This document shows, one piece after another, positions 54,520-64,000 of a stretch of DNA of 64,000 nucleotides (positions within the stretch are counted from its first letter, which is position 1; each line of letters begins with the position of its first letter). The stretch is taken from the NCBI GenBank assembly GCA_030847615.1, contig JAUMIR010000003.1, forward strand, positions 22,945,001 through 23,009,000. Reading direction: 5' to 3'. The position numbers and the translations under genes are program-made. Under the pieces are notes generated by a model. It saw only the letters and a list, made by a program, of their open reading frames with translations. It was not told where the DNA came from and made no database searches. This stretch comes from Gambelia wislizenii. Taxonomy: Eukaryota > Chordata > Lepidosauria > Squamata > Crotaphytidae.

Positions 54520-57500
54520 TCTGGCACATTGGGGGGAAATAACTGTAGCTTGGGAACCATTGCCCTAAGTGGTTTGTCCAGACCTAGCATATGAAACCAA
54601 TTCTGTAAGTCAGTCTCTCAGAATCAAGGCCTCAAAGAGGGCACACTTGCATGTTACAAGACATACAGGGATGCACTCTTGAGTTGTTCTGAAGTAGAAT
54701 CAATGCACCTGGGGCCTTCTCAGAGCAGCAGTTTTCCTTTTTCTTGAAAAGTTGGGGAAAGAATCTGGAAGGGTCTGGGAAGGACCCCATGACCACAAAA
54801 AAGGCCCTGGGTATACATACAACCCATGAGTCTTACAGCTTCCTATCTCTGACCTAAGGACATCAGGTCAGACAAGCCCATGACATTTTATTGCTTTGGG
54901 CAAAGAACAAATGACAAACACCAAAAGATATCCCAGTTTGAAGTGCAAACGCTAACCAAACTGGCCTCTTATTTCAACACTGATTGCAGGATAGCATTAT
55001 CTACTATATCTGAGGGCAGAAAGCTAGCTCAGGAATAAATTGTGTTGTGCCCCTAGCTCTGTCTTCAGACACCTTGCCAGTATCCCTTGTATCCCCTTGC
55101 AACCCACCTGCAACCAACCCGCTGCCTAATGATAGGGCTGGCCTTACAGTGCTGGCACTGACAGCAACATAACATGGTAGGGCATAAGTTAAGCTGCAGT
55201 AGCCATGACAAAGGACATAGAGAGAATCTGATTCTGGCTTACCATTTTCAGAGACCATTAGTCTTACAATGTGTAGTTCCACCTGGGATGATAGATGTGG
55301 GCTGGCTTTATTGCAAGAAGGCACAGATAGAAATGTTACATTTGCAAATCAATCAAACGGATGGAAGGATCCACCATACGCTGCCAGCAACGAAGATGGG
55401 GGAAGCTGCTAGCTTATGCATGCACACATATATGCACACACACACAACTAGTTTCACTTGAACAACGATGGAGGCACTGAGAGCAGCATAACATTCATTC
55501 CACAAAGAATGGAAAAAGAGAAATGACATTTGCTGAATTTAATCTTTTAAAACTACAGTTGCTTTGGAAGCATCAGATGCCATGTAATGAATAAACAGGG
55601 ATTTATATAACCAGCATTCTTTTCAAATAAAACCAACATAAAAGTTGCATCCCCCAGTTCCCTTCCATCATCATACATTCTGATTTCAAACATCTGTATG
55701 GTATGGACAAGATCTAAGGGTTAAACCTGGACAGCATTTCTTGATATTGCAAAGAAAACTCTGTAGATGGATTCCAGAAGATCAGGCTGGTAAAACCATC
55801 CTTACAAATCTTGCCTTCACCATAAATTTCCCACATGGACTTAGGAAGTTAATTGGGTAAGATCCCAGAACAGAGGAGAAGAATAGTACCAGAATGTTCG
55901 GATATCATAGAACAAGGAAGGGGCAATCATAATCTCTCAACTGCAGCTCCCCCATTGCCCCAAAACTGGGTTTGAAGGGTTGGTAAATGTTCCAGGGCTA
56001 GTTTTCAGCCACACAGTCCACAGTTTGTATATGCCCCACCAGCTGGTTTTGTTTCCCCCCCCCCATAGGAATACACTCCCAAATTTAGTGGCAAATCATG
56101 CCACTGAAAGTCAGTGGCCAACCAGAAAGGTTCCCATTTCCTCCTTATTTTAATTGCTTTTTCTATGATGTTGCCAAATATCAATGGCATGATGTGCTCC
56201 TGAATTTCAGCAGCATGGCATCAATGGGTACAGCACACAGTGGTTCCTGTGCAGGAGGCAAAATCATGCCCTGGAGCCACATGTGTTCTCCACCACTGAT
56301 TTAGTCCCTGACACATGCATGTGCACCCTGATGGGCTTAGGGCAAATTCCAGGGTCAACTTCAGCTTGTTAGGAAGCCTAGATTAACAAATCTCAGCTCA
56401 CCACACTTTACCCAAGGAGCACTTCATTTTCATGTTGTATGGATCTGCTGAGAACATCTAAGCCAACCTGAGTGAATTCTCACTTTATCTACACCTGGCC
56501 CAAGTGTGTAGCATATTGGTACTATACAGAAACAGCTGTTTAACTGTGCTCGCTTTGAGAGTTATCGTGGTTTTAGCAAGGTTCCTTGGTTTTTTGGCAG
56601 TGGCTTGCAAAAGACCTGTGAAGCATCCCCAGCATTCTATCTAAACTGCACACACACCAAAGTATTTTGCTCCACTAGTGAATTTAAGAGATGGATGCAT
56701 CTGCGTACAGATATAGATTTATCTTATTTCTAGGCTTACCATGGAATATCATAGCAACATTCTTCCCCTGCTACACTCAGCTAACTCTGAACCATTTGTG
56801 ATTTAAATCCTCAGTTTCCTTTATTTTCATTTGGCCATATCTCATTAAGAACATAATGCAGCTTGCGAAAACATATTCGAAAATGGCATTACTAGTAGCT
56901 TGGGATTAGGGTTTTATAACACATGTATCAGGGGAGAGAATTCCAAATTCAATTTACAGTAATGTCAAGGAGCAATAAATATATCGGTGATGATGGAGGA
57001 GTGGGGGGAGATGGGCAGCTACACGCTGATAGGAAAGCATCAACAAATAAACTTTTTGTGCTAGTAATCAGACACACAAGATTATTATATGTTTAATTGA
57101 CTAAAGTGACAATTTGGAATTACATCTAGTTTCATTTAATTGGATTTGGAATCCCCAGAGGGAAGGAAACAGAGAGGGGTATTGGAAGCACAGCCATAAA
57201 AAGCAAACCAGTTTTCTGAAGTCTGTTGAAGCCAGCATTAATAACCATAGCACAATAGTTTTTAATATCCTCCCAGACTAATAAGAGAAATGTGGCAGTT
57301 GTTACACACACTCAGGGTATTAAAGCATATTGAATTAGCTGGAGTGTGTGCCATCTCCTCCACCCTATCCTTCACCACCCATAATGAGAGGCATAATTTA
57401 ATCAAAGGTGAACTGTGTTTGACTTCACCGCAGACTGCAATATTCTTCCCTGACACTGGCATCCTACTATATCAAGCCTTCCACCAATGTCCTGGAAGAC

Positions 57501-58407
57501 ATTTTAACTATATATAATGTGTGAGAGTTCGTAAATACAGTATTTTAAAGGAAGCCAGAATAAAACATTTTTTGATGAGTGAGCATTAAATATTTCCACA
57601 TAATAATAATAAAAAAAATCCTATGAACCGTTAGGATTGTTTCCCTTCTCCCCATATACTTTTGTTGCCTCATAAAACAGCTCCTTGGAGCCTCCCAACA
57701 GATATACTGTACTTATCACACTGACAAGTGTGAAACTATCAATATAATATAAAACTAATGAAAATAGATGCATTTATTAATAACCCTTAGACCAGCAGCT
57801 ATGCCATAGTTCATGGTAACAATGAACTAAGGTGTCACATCAACTATACAGAAGTTTTAGGGGTAATGAACTGATGACACTGAGGGCGTGGCTGTGTCTT
57901 AGCAGTGAGGCCAAAAACTCTTGACACAAACTCTGGCCACAGCACACTGTGAGAAGGGTGAGGAATATGTCTCCCCCACCCAAAATGGTTCCCCAACTTT
58001 TACTATGCCTTAATTGGCAACAAGTTTTTGCCAAAGAAATTCTTGGGTGAGATAACATGTAGGAGTGTTGTCCCAATCCTAATTAAAAGCATGGACTGTA
58101 ACAGTGAGGGGTGCACCAGTTGAAAAGGGAAGCCAACAGTACAAGCCTAAGAGGTGATGAACCCAACACATATATGTGCTCAGTTCTCAACTAAAGTCCC
58201 ACCATTGAGCTCAGGCCTGTCAAGTAAGAGTCTGTTGAGCCAAAACTTCCTGAACAGTACCTTTCTGAGGGCTTGTCTACCCTGACAAAAAACTGTGGAC
58301 TCACCCCAGTGCTGGCAGTCCAGATGACATATGGCTATTTCTGGGGAGGACCCACACTTTTTAGTCCTTAGCCTAGCTTTGTTCCAAGCTGGGCAAAGCT
58401 GGGGAAT
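54520..58407. other. Repeat-poor intronic stretch
   Basis: Nearly 3.9 kb with few recognisable repeats. A possible hAT-like remnant lies at 55960-56300. 56680-57640 is AT-rich, free of repeats I know, and a candidate for conserved non-coding sequence. No exon with convincing splice sites was found. Confidence 0.4.
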
Positions 58408-58575
58408 CATAGACTCAAAGAGTTGGAAGAGAGACCACAAGGGCCATCTAGTCCAACCTCCTGCCATGCAGAAATACCCAATGAAAACATTTCCAACAGA
58501 TGGCCATCCAGCGTCTGTTTAAAAACCTCTAAAGAAGGAGACTCCACCATACTTTGAGGCTATATATTCCATTGC
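58408..58575 (-). pseudogene. CR1 LINE 3' end
   Basis: Reads gagttggaagagagaccaca and tccaacctcctgccatgcag; inverse of a CR1 3' terminus, with decay and 5' truncation. Confidence 0.7.
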
Positions 58576-58988
58576 CTCAGAGTGTTTCCTGAGGTTTTGC
58601 AGAAACTCCAGAGGGACCTCGGGCTCTTTTGCTGTGTGGACAGCTGGATCAGGTCTGATTCAGCCTGGTCCTATTGTCTACATGCAAATGTGGCACCATC
58701 TCCCTTAATAAGCAGCACAGGGATAGATCCTTGTCAGCACCAGCGCCACCGCCACCTCGCCAGCCAAGCAGCTTCCTGCAAGAGCCTGGCCAGCATCATC
58801 GCTTCTACTGAGGTCAGAACAGGGCACCTGTGTAATCAATGAGGAGAGGGTAGCAGGACCCCTCCTCCTTTTTGTTCACATGTCCGGGCACCTGCATTGA
58901 CCTCAGCAGTAGCAACGGTGTGATGAGCAGGCTTTCCACAGAACTCCTTGGCCGATGAAGAAGCCATGGCAGCAGCTTCAAAAGCAGG
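58576..58988. other. Intronic stretch, GC-richer, nothing recognised
   Basis: No supported feature. Confidence 0.4.
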
Positions 58989-59036
58989 TGATAAGCCAGA
59001 TACTACACTTGATCTTAGCCAAAAGGCCGAGAAGCG
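58989..59036 (-). pseudogene. Truncated U2 snRNA pseudogene (5' part)
   Basis: On the minus strand the text follows the first ~48 nucleotides of U2 snRNA: cgcttctcggccttttggct, then aagatcaagtgtagtatctg, nearly perfect, before diverging in a cttatca block. The 5' region includes the branch-point-recognition sequence (gtgtagta). The 3' two-thirds and the Sm site are missing, so it cannot encode a functional U2. Confidence 0.88.
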
Positions 59037-59331
59037 AGCAGAGCTGTTGTCGTATCAGCCTGGCTGGCCTGTGGGAACAACTATGGCCATCACACCAGAT
59101 TCAGCCCAGTGCATATGGCCTGTTGTGGTTAGTTTTCAGAATTGAAAACTAGCTGTCTTTGACCAGGGCCCCTATGCTCCCCAGTGACAATTCACCAGTG
59201 CTGGGAAAGAAGAGGGAGCTGAGTGGTATGCAGTATGCTAGATTCTAGACCAACATAGGAAGTTTCCTTATACTGAGTCAGATCTTTGGTCCATCTAAGG
59301 CAGTATTGTCAACTTTGACTGGCAGCCAACA
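59037..59331. repeat. SINE-like segment upstream of an insertion
   Basis: 59255-59331 reads ttccttatactgagtcagat and ccatctaaggcagtattg, a dispersed tRNA-related repeat that continues at about 60252-60320 (tgcaagatcctttcctaacc). The preceding 200 bp is not recognised. Confidence 0.5.
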
Positions 59332-60251
59332 ACAAAAGGGCAACAAGTGCCAAAAACACACAAGACCATCACATAAATGAGACAAAACCAATAAAGAAAT
59401 ATGATATTTATACCAACGTGTGAAAAATAGAGAAATGAAAATATATAAATAATTAAATACAGTAGAATACCATACATGCAATATGAAAAATAACATGCAA
59501 TGTAGCCAAAGGTAACAATACATATATGGCCCACCAGTAATTGTTTGTTGGTCATTGAAATAAGTTCTTTGTTATAGTTAGGTTGTTCATCATTCAGTTT
59601 GTTTGAAGTCCTTCAGTCATTATAATTAGTACTTTTACAACTACTTGATTCCACAACTGGAGTTTGTTGTTGTCGTTGTCGTTATCTTTTATTTTTATAG
59701 TGCCATCAATGTACATGGCGCTTTACAAGAAAAAGAACAACAAAACAGTTCCCTGCCCTCAAGCTTACAATCTAATGAAGACATGATACAAAAGGAAAGG
59801 GGATGGCAGTAGGGAAGGGATTATGTTTAGCATTCTCTTCTCTCCCTCCAATGGCAGTTGGGATTAAGGGAAGGCCGTTCTTCTTCTGGGCCATTCTGCT
59901 TCTGGGCGGAAGCAAGATGGAGTTCTGCCTGACATTCCTTCTCTCCCTCTGTAGCCAAGGCAATGGTAGTTGGGATGGAGGGAGGGCCATTCATGAGTCT
60001 TAGTCTTGATTTTGGGTGCATTTCACACCATGTGTTTTGATATATTTACACTCTGTATTTAGGTAGATTTTGTTATTCTCTTGCAACATATTGTTACCTT
60101 TGGCTACTTTGCATGTTATTTTTCATATCATGTATATGACATTCTGTTTAACTCTTTATAGATTTTCATTTCTCTATTTTTCATAATTGCTATAAATATC
60201 ACATTTATTATCTTTATGTGATGGTCTTGTGTGTGTTTTTCATCTCTGATT
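59332..60251. mobile_element. Insertion with inverted repeats inside a SINE-like repeat
   Basis: The string ggcagcca occurs at both junctions (about 59321-59328 and 60253-60260). The outer parts are long inverted repeats: caagaccatcacataaa (about 59363) pairs with tttatgtgatggtcttgtg (about 60215-60235), and taacatgcaatgtagccaaa (about 59485) pairs with tttggctactttgcatgtta (about 60098). The interior (59650-59800) contains an L2-like part (tgtacatggcgctttacaag). The outer ends do not match each other, so the class is not settled. Confidence 0.45.
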
Positions 60252-60320
60252 GGCAGCCAGAATTTCATGCAAGATCCTTTCCTAACCCTACCTAGAGATC
60301 CTTAATGTTATCAGGTGATC

Positions 60321-60964
60321 CAGGTATTCGCTTCCCAGTTCAGATGAGATCAATGTTGTTGTTGTTTTCAGGGAAGTATGATGGTATTAACCAATGGGTA
60401 TTGCTTTAAAGATCCCCAATTTCCATAAGGGAGTAGGGACTGAGAGAGAGGCAGACTAGCACAAGAGTGAGGGATGAAACTGAGCTCTGTACCTTGTTGG
60501 GTGATTCTCTGCTTGGACCTACATCTCCAGCCAAACTCTAACCATTAGGCAACCATTTTTCCTGCCTGCTGTGCAATGTGGACCTCTGCTGGTAATCAGA
60601 ATAAGACAGGACCCATCCAACTGAGTCCATCCCATTATTCCATCTTCTCCTTGAACACTTCACTTTTCCTTCTGGATTAGCAGCTCTGGGGCGGAGATAC
60701 ACTTCGTGGGCCAGATTACAGCACCCAATTTGGACAGATTAATTTTCTGGACTGAAATTGCAAGAATTCCTCAGCCAGCATGGCTGCTGCCATGCTACCA
60801 CGGGGATTCTGGGAATTGTAATCCAGACCCTAGAGTTCAGTTAACATAGTATTAGAATGCAGTCTAACATTTTTATGTCTTAAGCCTGGCATTCTTATAC
60901 CCTCCCCAGTCTCCTTTCCTCTCCCTCAATGATTTCACTTGTTTATTCTGTTTTTTGTCATCAG
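60321..60964. other. Intron upstream of exon B with a fold-back remnant
   Basis: 60730-60850 resembles a hAT-like fold-back (ttctggactgaaattgcaag, gggattctgggaattgtaat). The stretch ends in the tract tattctgttttttgtcatcag, the acceptor of exon B. Confidence 0.45.
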
Positions 60965-61049
60965 GAGCACTATGGTTGCTGACTACATCTACTGGTTGTC
61001 TGGAGGAAGGGAGCAGCATACCAGCAAGCTCATCAAACTGTATTGGCAG
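60965..61049 (+). CDS. Putative internal coding exon B of the same host gene
   Basis: An 85-bp segment between a polypyrimidine-AG acceptor (tgttttttgtcatcag) and a donor (cag|gtaaaa). After the first G, 28 codons are open and include VADYIYWLSGGREQ and SKLIKLYW. The starting G completes the codon left open by exon A, and the exon ends on a codon boundary. The join gives a continuous reading with exon A over an intron of 40,415 bp. The protein is not recognised; it may belong to a large helical-repeat protein, but that is a guess. No other convincing exon lies between them. Confidence 0.65.
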
Positions 61050-61869
61050 GTAAAAATTGATGGGCCCGCTCAGCAGGAGGAGCCCATCTTACTGTTAGAA
61101 CCCAAATGAAGGATTGGTGCTTAAAAGACTGCCAGCTAAGGTAGCTCTGGGGCTTATCAATCAGGAAGCCATTATAGAGCAGTAACGTATTTATAATGAA
61201 GTCGATTTTTTTTTTCCTGAGACTAATTTTAAGGGTAAAATTCAAGGTTGTTAACCCTTGGCTCATACATCAGTTTTACAGACAGACATAAAAATTCATC
61301 TTTGATAATGTATCTTCCCAAGTGCTACATATATATCTATGTATATATACATACAGTATCTCCATATATAGATAGCTATCCCTCTTGGTATTGAGAACCC
61401 CCTGAAAAAAATTGTGCACAATATTTTGATATACTTTCCTGCTCTTTGCAAACAAGGAGAATAGAAACTGCCCTGTCATTACACCATAGGAATGCATTGT
61501 GCAGAGTCATCACAATTTTTTATCTACACTATCTCAAACATGCGGATCAGAACTTCACTGTCCAGCAGATTTCAACAGTTCCCTGCATGATGGGGGAAAG
61601 TCCTCATCACTTTAACTGCATTCAGATATATACTTAAATATTTGGAGAGAGAAAATATACATTTAAAAAATAAGTTTTGAGGGGGGTTTTGTTTGTTTGT
61701 TTAATCAGATGAATACAGAAACAGAATGGAACTACTGGTTTTAAAAGTGTAACATTGCCTTGCAATGGGCACATTTATCTGTCTCTGAGCCTGGAAAAGT
61801 TATTTTTTGGACTATTTTTTGCAGAATCCTCTAGCTACTACAGGGTAGGGCAGGGCTGTCTGGAAGATA
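61050..61869. other. Intron downstream of exon B
   Basis: AT-rich text with tatatata runs near 61325-61370; no supported feature. Confidence 0.4.
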
Positions 61870-62345
61870 CTGGAGGGTTGTCTAGATGGTGAAAAAAATC
61901 CTAATAGAATTAGCAGAGAATACCTTTTATCTCAATGAGATCCCACAGTGATTCACCTTATTCAGAAGAAGGGAGGCAAAAACTGCAGGGGGGGAGCCTT
62001 CATGGGTTTTACGATAAATAATGTGTGGACCTGTGCATTACTGCTTGTTTGGACAACCAATTCACATCACTCTGCATTCTCAGCAAGGGTGAAAGTGGAA
62101 AGCTCATTGGTCGGGTGTGTACAGTGGGGTGGCTTGATGGTGATGAAGTGGCCAAGAGTGCCAGTTTGGAGTTTCACATTAGCGATCATGTACTTTTTTG
62201 CTGTGCTGAGGTGACAAAATATCTTTTTAAACCAGAAGGTAACACTTGTGCACCTTCGGTGTACAGTTTAAAAAAACCTGTGCAGTGGCAACAACTTGTG
62301 GGGAATAATAATGTGAGTAGAATGCAAATCAGGCCACCATCCTGA
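61870..62345. mobile_element. MITE of the tgtctaga family
   Basis: It starts with gagggttgtctagatggtg and is an inverse relative of 49001-49595 (both carry aatgagatcccacagtga-like and aaagtggaaagctcattgg-like parts in opposite directions). The right end is unclear. Confidence 0.45.
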
Positions 62346-62396
62346 TTTGTAGGCATGGCTGTGTATTAAGATCTAAGAAGATGTCAAAGAGTTTTA

Positions 62397-62966
62397 GGAC
62401 TTGATCAGACGGACAAAATACGGATTCATAACGATGCCACATAACCATGAAAGGGTGCACGTATCAGATGGTGTTGCCCTTTCGCGGTTATGCTGTGTCA
62501 AAATCCCATCATTTTTAATTGACTGCTTAAGCCATCAATAGATCCCCCTGCCGCTTTTGTGCCAGCATTGCCAGTGTGGGAAACCTCTAGCCATTTAACT
62601 CTCATGACTGTAGCGAGAGTGGCAGGTCCAGCGCGAACACTTCTGGGTGAGATCGGGACATCCAGGTAAGTTTCACTGGTTTTATGATCCTCCCCCCAGG
62701 TTACTTGGGACTTTTAAAGTGTGCATAGATCCTTGGTGTTATGTTTTATGTGTATGTTTTTTGTTTTTAAATTTCCCGTGCAACAAAGTCTTGTGGGATT
62801 TCAAACAAGGAAGTGAATGGGGCTCCATTCACTTCCTCTTTATTGCCATGAGCCTTTGGCAGGAGAAGAAGGTGAGTGCCGGGGGGAGCGTTCTTTTGCT
62901 GGCATAGAAATGTGTTTCTCTATGCTGGCAAAAGAACAACTTAAACTGGGTCGTCTGAGAAAGTCC
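62397..62966. mobile_element. Harbinger-like non-autonomous element with TTA duplication
   Basis: Termini GGACTTGATCAGACGGAC and gtcgtctgagaaagtcc, flanked by TTA (62394-62396 and 62967-62969). The interior resembles 53932-54519 (ccagcattgccagtgtg, catttaactctcatga, ttttaaagtgtgc). Confidence 0.7.
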
Positions 62967-63051
62967 TTACTCTCAATACTTCCAGAGTAGATGCTAGTAA
63001 ATTGAAACATCAGGGGAATAGTTTTCAGATTAACAGCCCAGGAGAAAGGCT

Positions 63052-63082
63052 GAATAAATAAATAAATAAATAAATAAATAAA
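63052..63082. repeat. (AATA)n microsatellite
   Basis: About seven AATA units. Confidence 0.9.
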
Positions 63083-63344
63083 TATCGAGAGATATTTCCT
63101 GATGATAATAGCTATCTGACACTGGCATCAAAGAGGTTCTACAGTTAGGGGTCTATGCATTTATAGAAATATTTAAGGAGAGGTTGGCGGGCCATCTGCC
63201 TAAGACACTGTGGTTGTAATTTAATTGGAACTTAAACCCAGGCAGGAGTGTGCACTGGATTGTAACCTTGGTCTTAATAGGAGAATGTTGTAATAGACCA
63301 AGGACAGAATAACAGAGATAAACTTTTCCAGATTAAAGGGAATT

Positions 63345-63850
63345 CAAAGACATAGCCATGTTAGTCTGGATCAGTATATAAAGGGATCTTTTAGCGAGAG
63401 AATGAAGTTGGTAGCATAAACTTTCATAAACTAAGTCTACTTGATGAAGTAGCCTCAGACAAAATCCATACTACACAAATAATCCAATTTGAAAGTGCAT
63501 TATTTACCATGACTTCTTCCTATTGAATCTTGGGATTTACAGTTTTATAAGGTCTTTAGCCTTCACTGGCCAAGAGTGCTGATGCCTCACCAAACTACAA
63601 ATCCCAGGATTCCATAGGAAGAAGCCATGGCAAATAATTCCTTTTCAAATTGGATTATTTGTGTAGTGTGGATTTTGGCCTTATGCTACCAACTTCCTTC
63701 GCTCAGTCAGCAGTGGCACTAGGGGGGGGTGTATAGAGGCCGAACTGTACCAGATAGCACTGTCAGAGGGAGGAGTGACACCAGCCTTGGTAATGTCACA
63801 GCTCTCAGTTAGTCTCAAAGGTGCTACAAGACCCCTTTGCAGACACATAA
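63345..63850. repeat. Fold-back repeat of the 31203 family, interrupted
   Basis: The left arm (63345-63450: catagccatgttagtctgga, aaagggatctt, agaatgaagttggtagcata) pairs with right-arm pieces at 63685-63705 (tgctaccaacttccttcgct) and 63797-63850 (tctcagttagtctcaaaggt). Two insertions separate the pieces: the hAT-like MITE at 63456-63684 and a stretch at about 63708-63795. Confidence 0.5.
63456..63684. mobile_element. Fold-back hAT-like MITE nested in the fold-back repeat
   Basis: The ends (atccatactacacaaataatcc and its complement ggattatttgtgtagtgtggat, in part) are the termini of the 22560 and 47517 family. It sits near the centre of the enclosing palindrome. Confidence 0.6.
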
Positions 63851-64000
63851 AGGAAGGTATACTAATATCGTAAAATAAAAAGCAATTTGCTGATTATTTA
63901 TTGAAGACTAGCCCAGAGAGATGTTTGGGGGTGGGGGAGAATGAGACAGCAGCAAACCCAAGTGCAGTTGTGTGTTTACAATTTAATCCAGAGATGGGTA
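63851..64000. other. Window end, nothing recognised
   Basis: No supported feature in the last 150 bp. Confidence 0.4.

Overview
This window looks like intronic DNA of a squamate reptile (lizard or snake). The evidence is the mix of repeats: RTE/BovB LINE fragments, a Sauria-type tRNA SINE that shares the BovB-like 3' tail, CR1 and L2 LINE 3' ends, Penelope-like elements, and many non-autonomous DNA transposons of the pogo/Tigger, hAT-like and Harbinger-like kinds. Base composition is AT-rich. No bacterial or phage gene structure is present.

Host gene. Two short segments look like real coding exons on the + strand: exon A (20460-20549, 90 bp) and exon B (60965-61049, 85 bp). Both have polypyrimidine-AG acceptors and GT donors. 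Exon A ends two bases into a codon and exon B begins with the one base needed to complete it, so they read as one open 58-codon stretch across a 40.4 kb intron. I do not recognise the protein. Everything else in the window would lie in the introns of this gene.

Centrepiece. A structurally complete DIRS-like tyrosine-recombinase retrotransposon lies at 33547-38848 (5.3 kb), antisense to the putative gene. It has inverted terminal repeats and an internal complementary region made of the complements of its two ends fused through a shared AAA/TTT trinucleotide. Its open frames encode a gag-like protein, reverse transcriptase/RNase H with intact catalytic motifs, and a tyrosine recombinase with an intact R...HxxR...W...Y set. 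The gag frame is broken exactly at a canonical A AAA AAC slippery heptamer followed by TGA. A single TGA in a TGA-CTA context separates the gag frame from the frame that runs open for 2.8 kb, opposite the RT frame, into the recombinase. These may be recoding signals or simple decay; both readings are given.

Layout. 0-6 kb: decayed Penelope-like RT, BovB fragments in both orientations, an LTR-like repeat carrying a Penelope insertion. 6-12 kb: a possible LTR promoter, nested Penelope and Tigger-like elements, CR1, a second LTR-like copy. 12-20 kb: low-repeat intron, then Harbinger-like elements with CAG duplications, a 5S rRNA-derived segment and nested MITEs. 20-33 kb: exon A, hAT-like MITEs, L2, an RTE-like LINE end, a cluster of fold-back elements at 29.2-31.4 kb, a Sauria SINE. 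33.5-38.9 kb: the DIRS element. 39-54 kb: dense mosaic of L2, RTE, CR1, Tigger-like, BovB, Helitron-like and Harbinger-like copies. 54.5-58.4 kb: repeat-poor intron. 58-64 kb: CR1, a truncated U2 snRNA pseudogene, exon B, and more MITEs.

All assignments are from reading the sequence alone. Family names for decayed repeats rest on motifs, termini and target duplications, and have not been checked against a repeat library.
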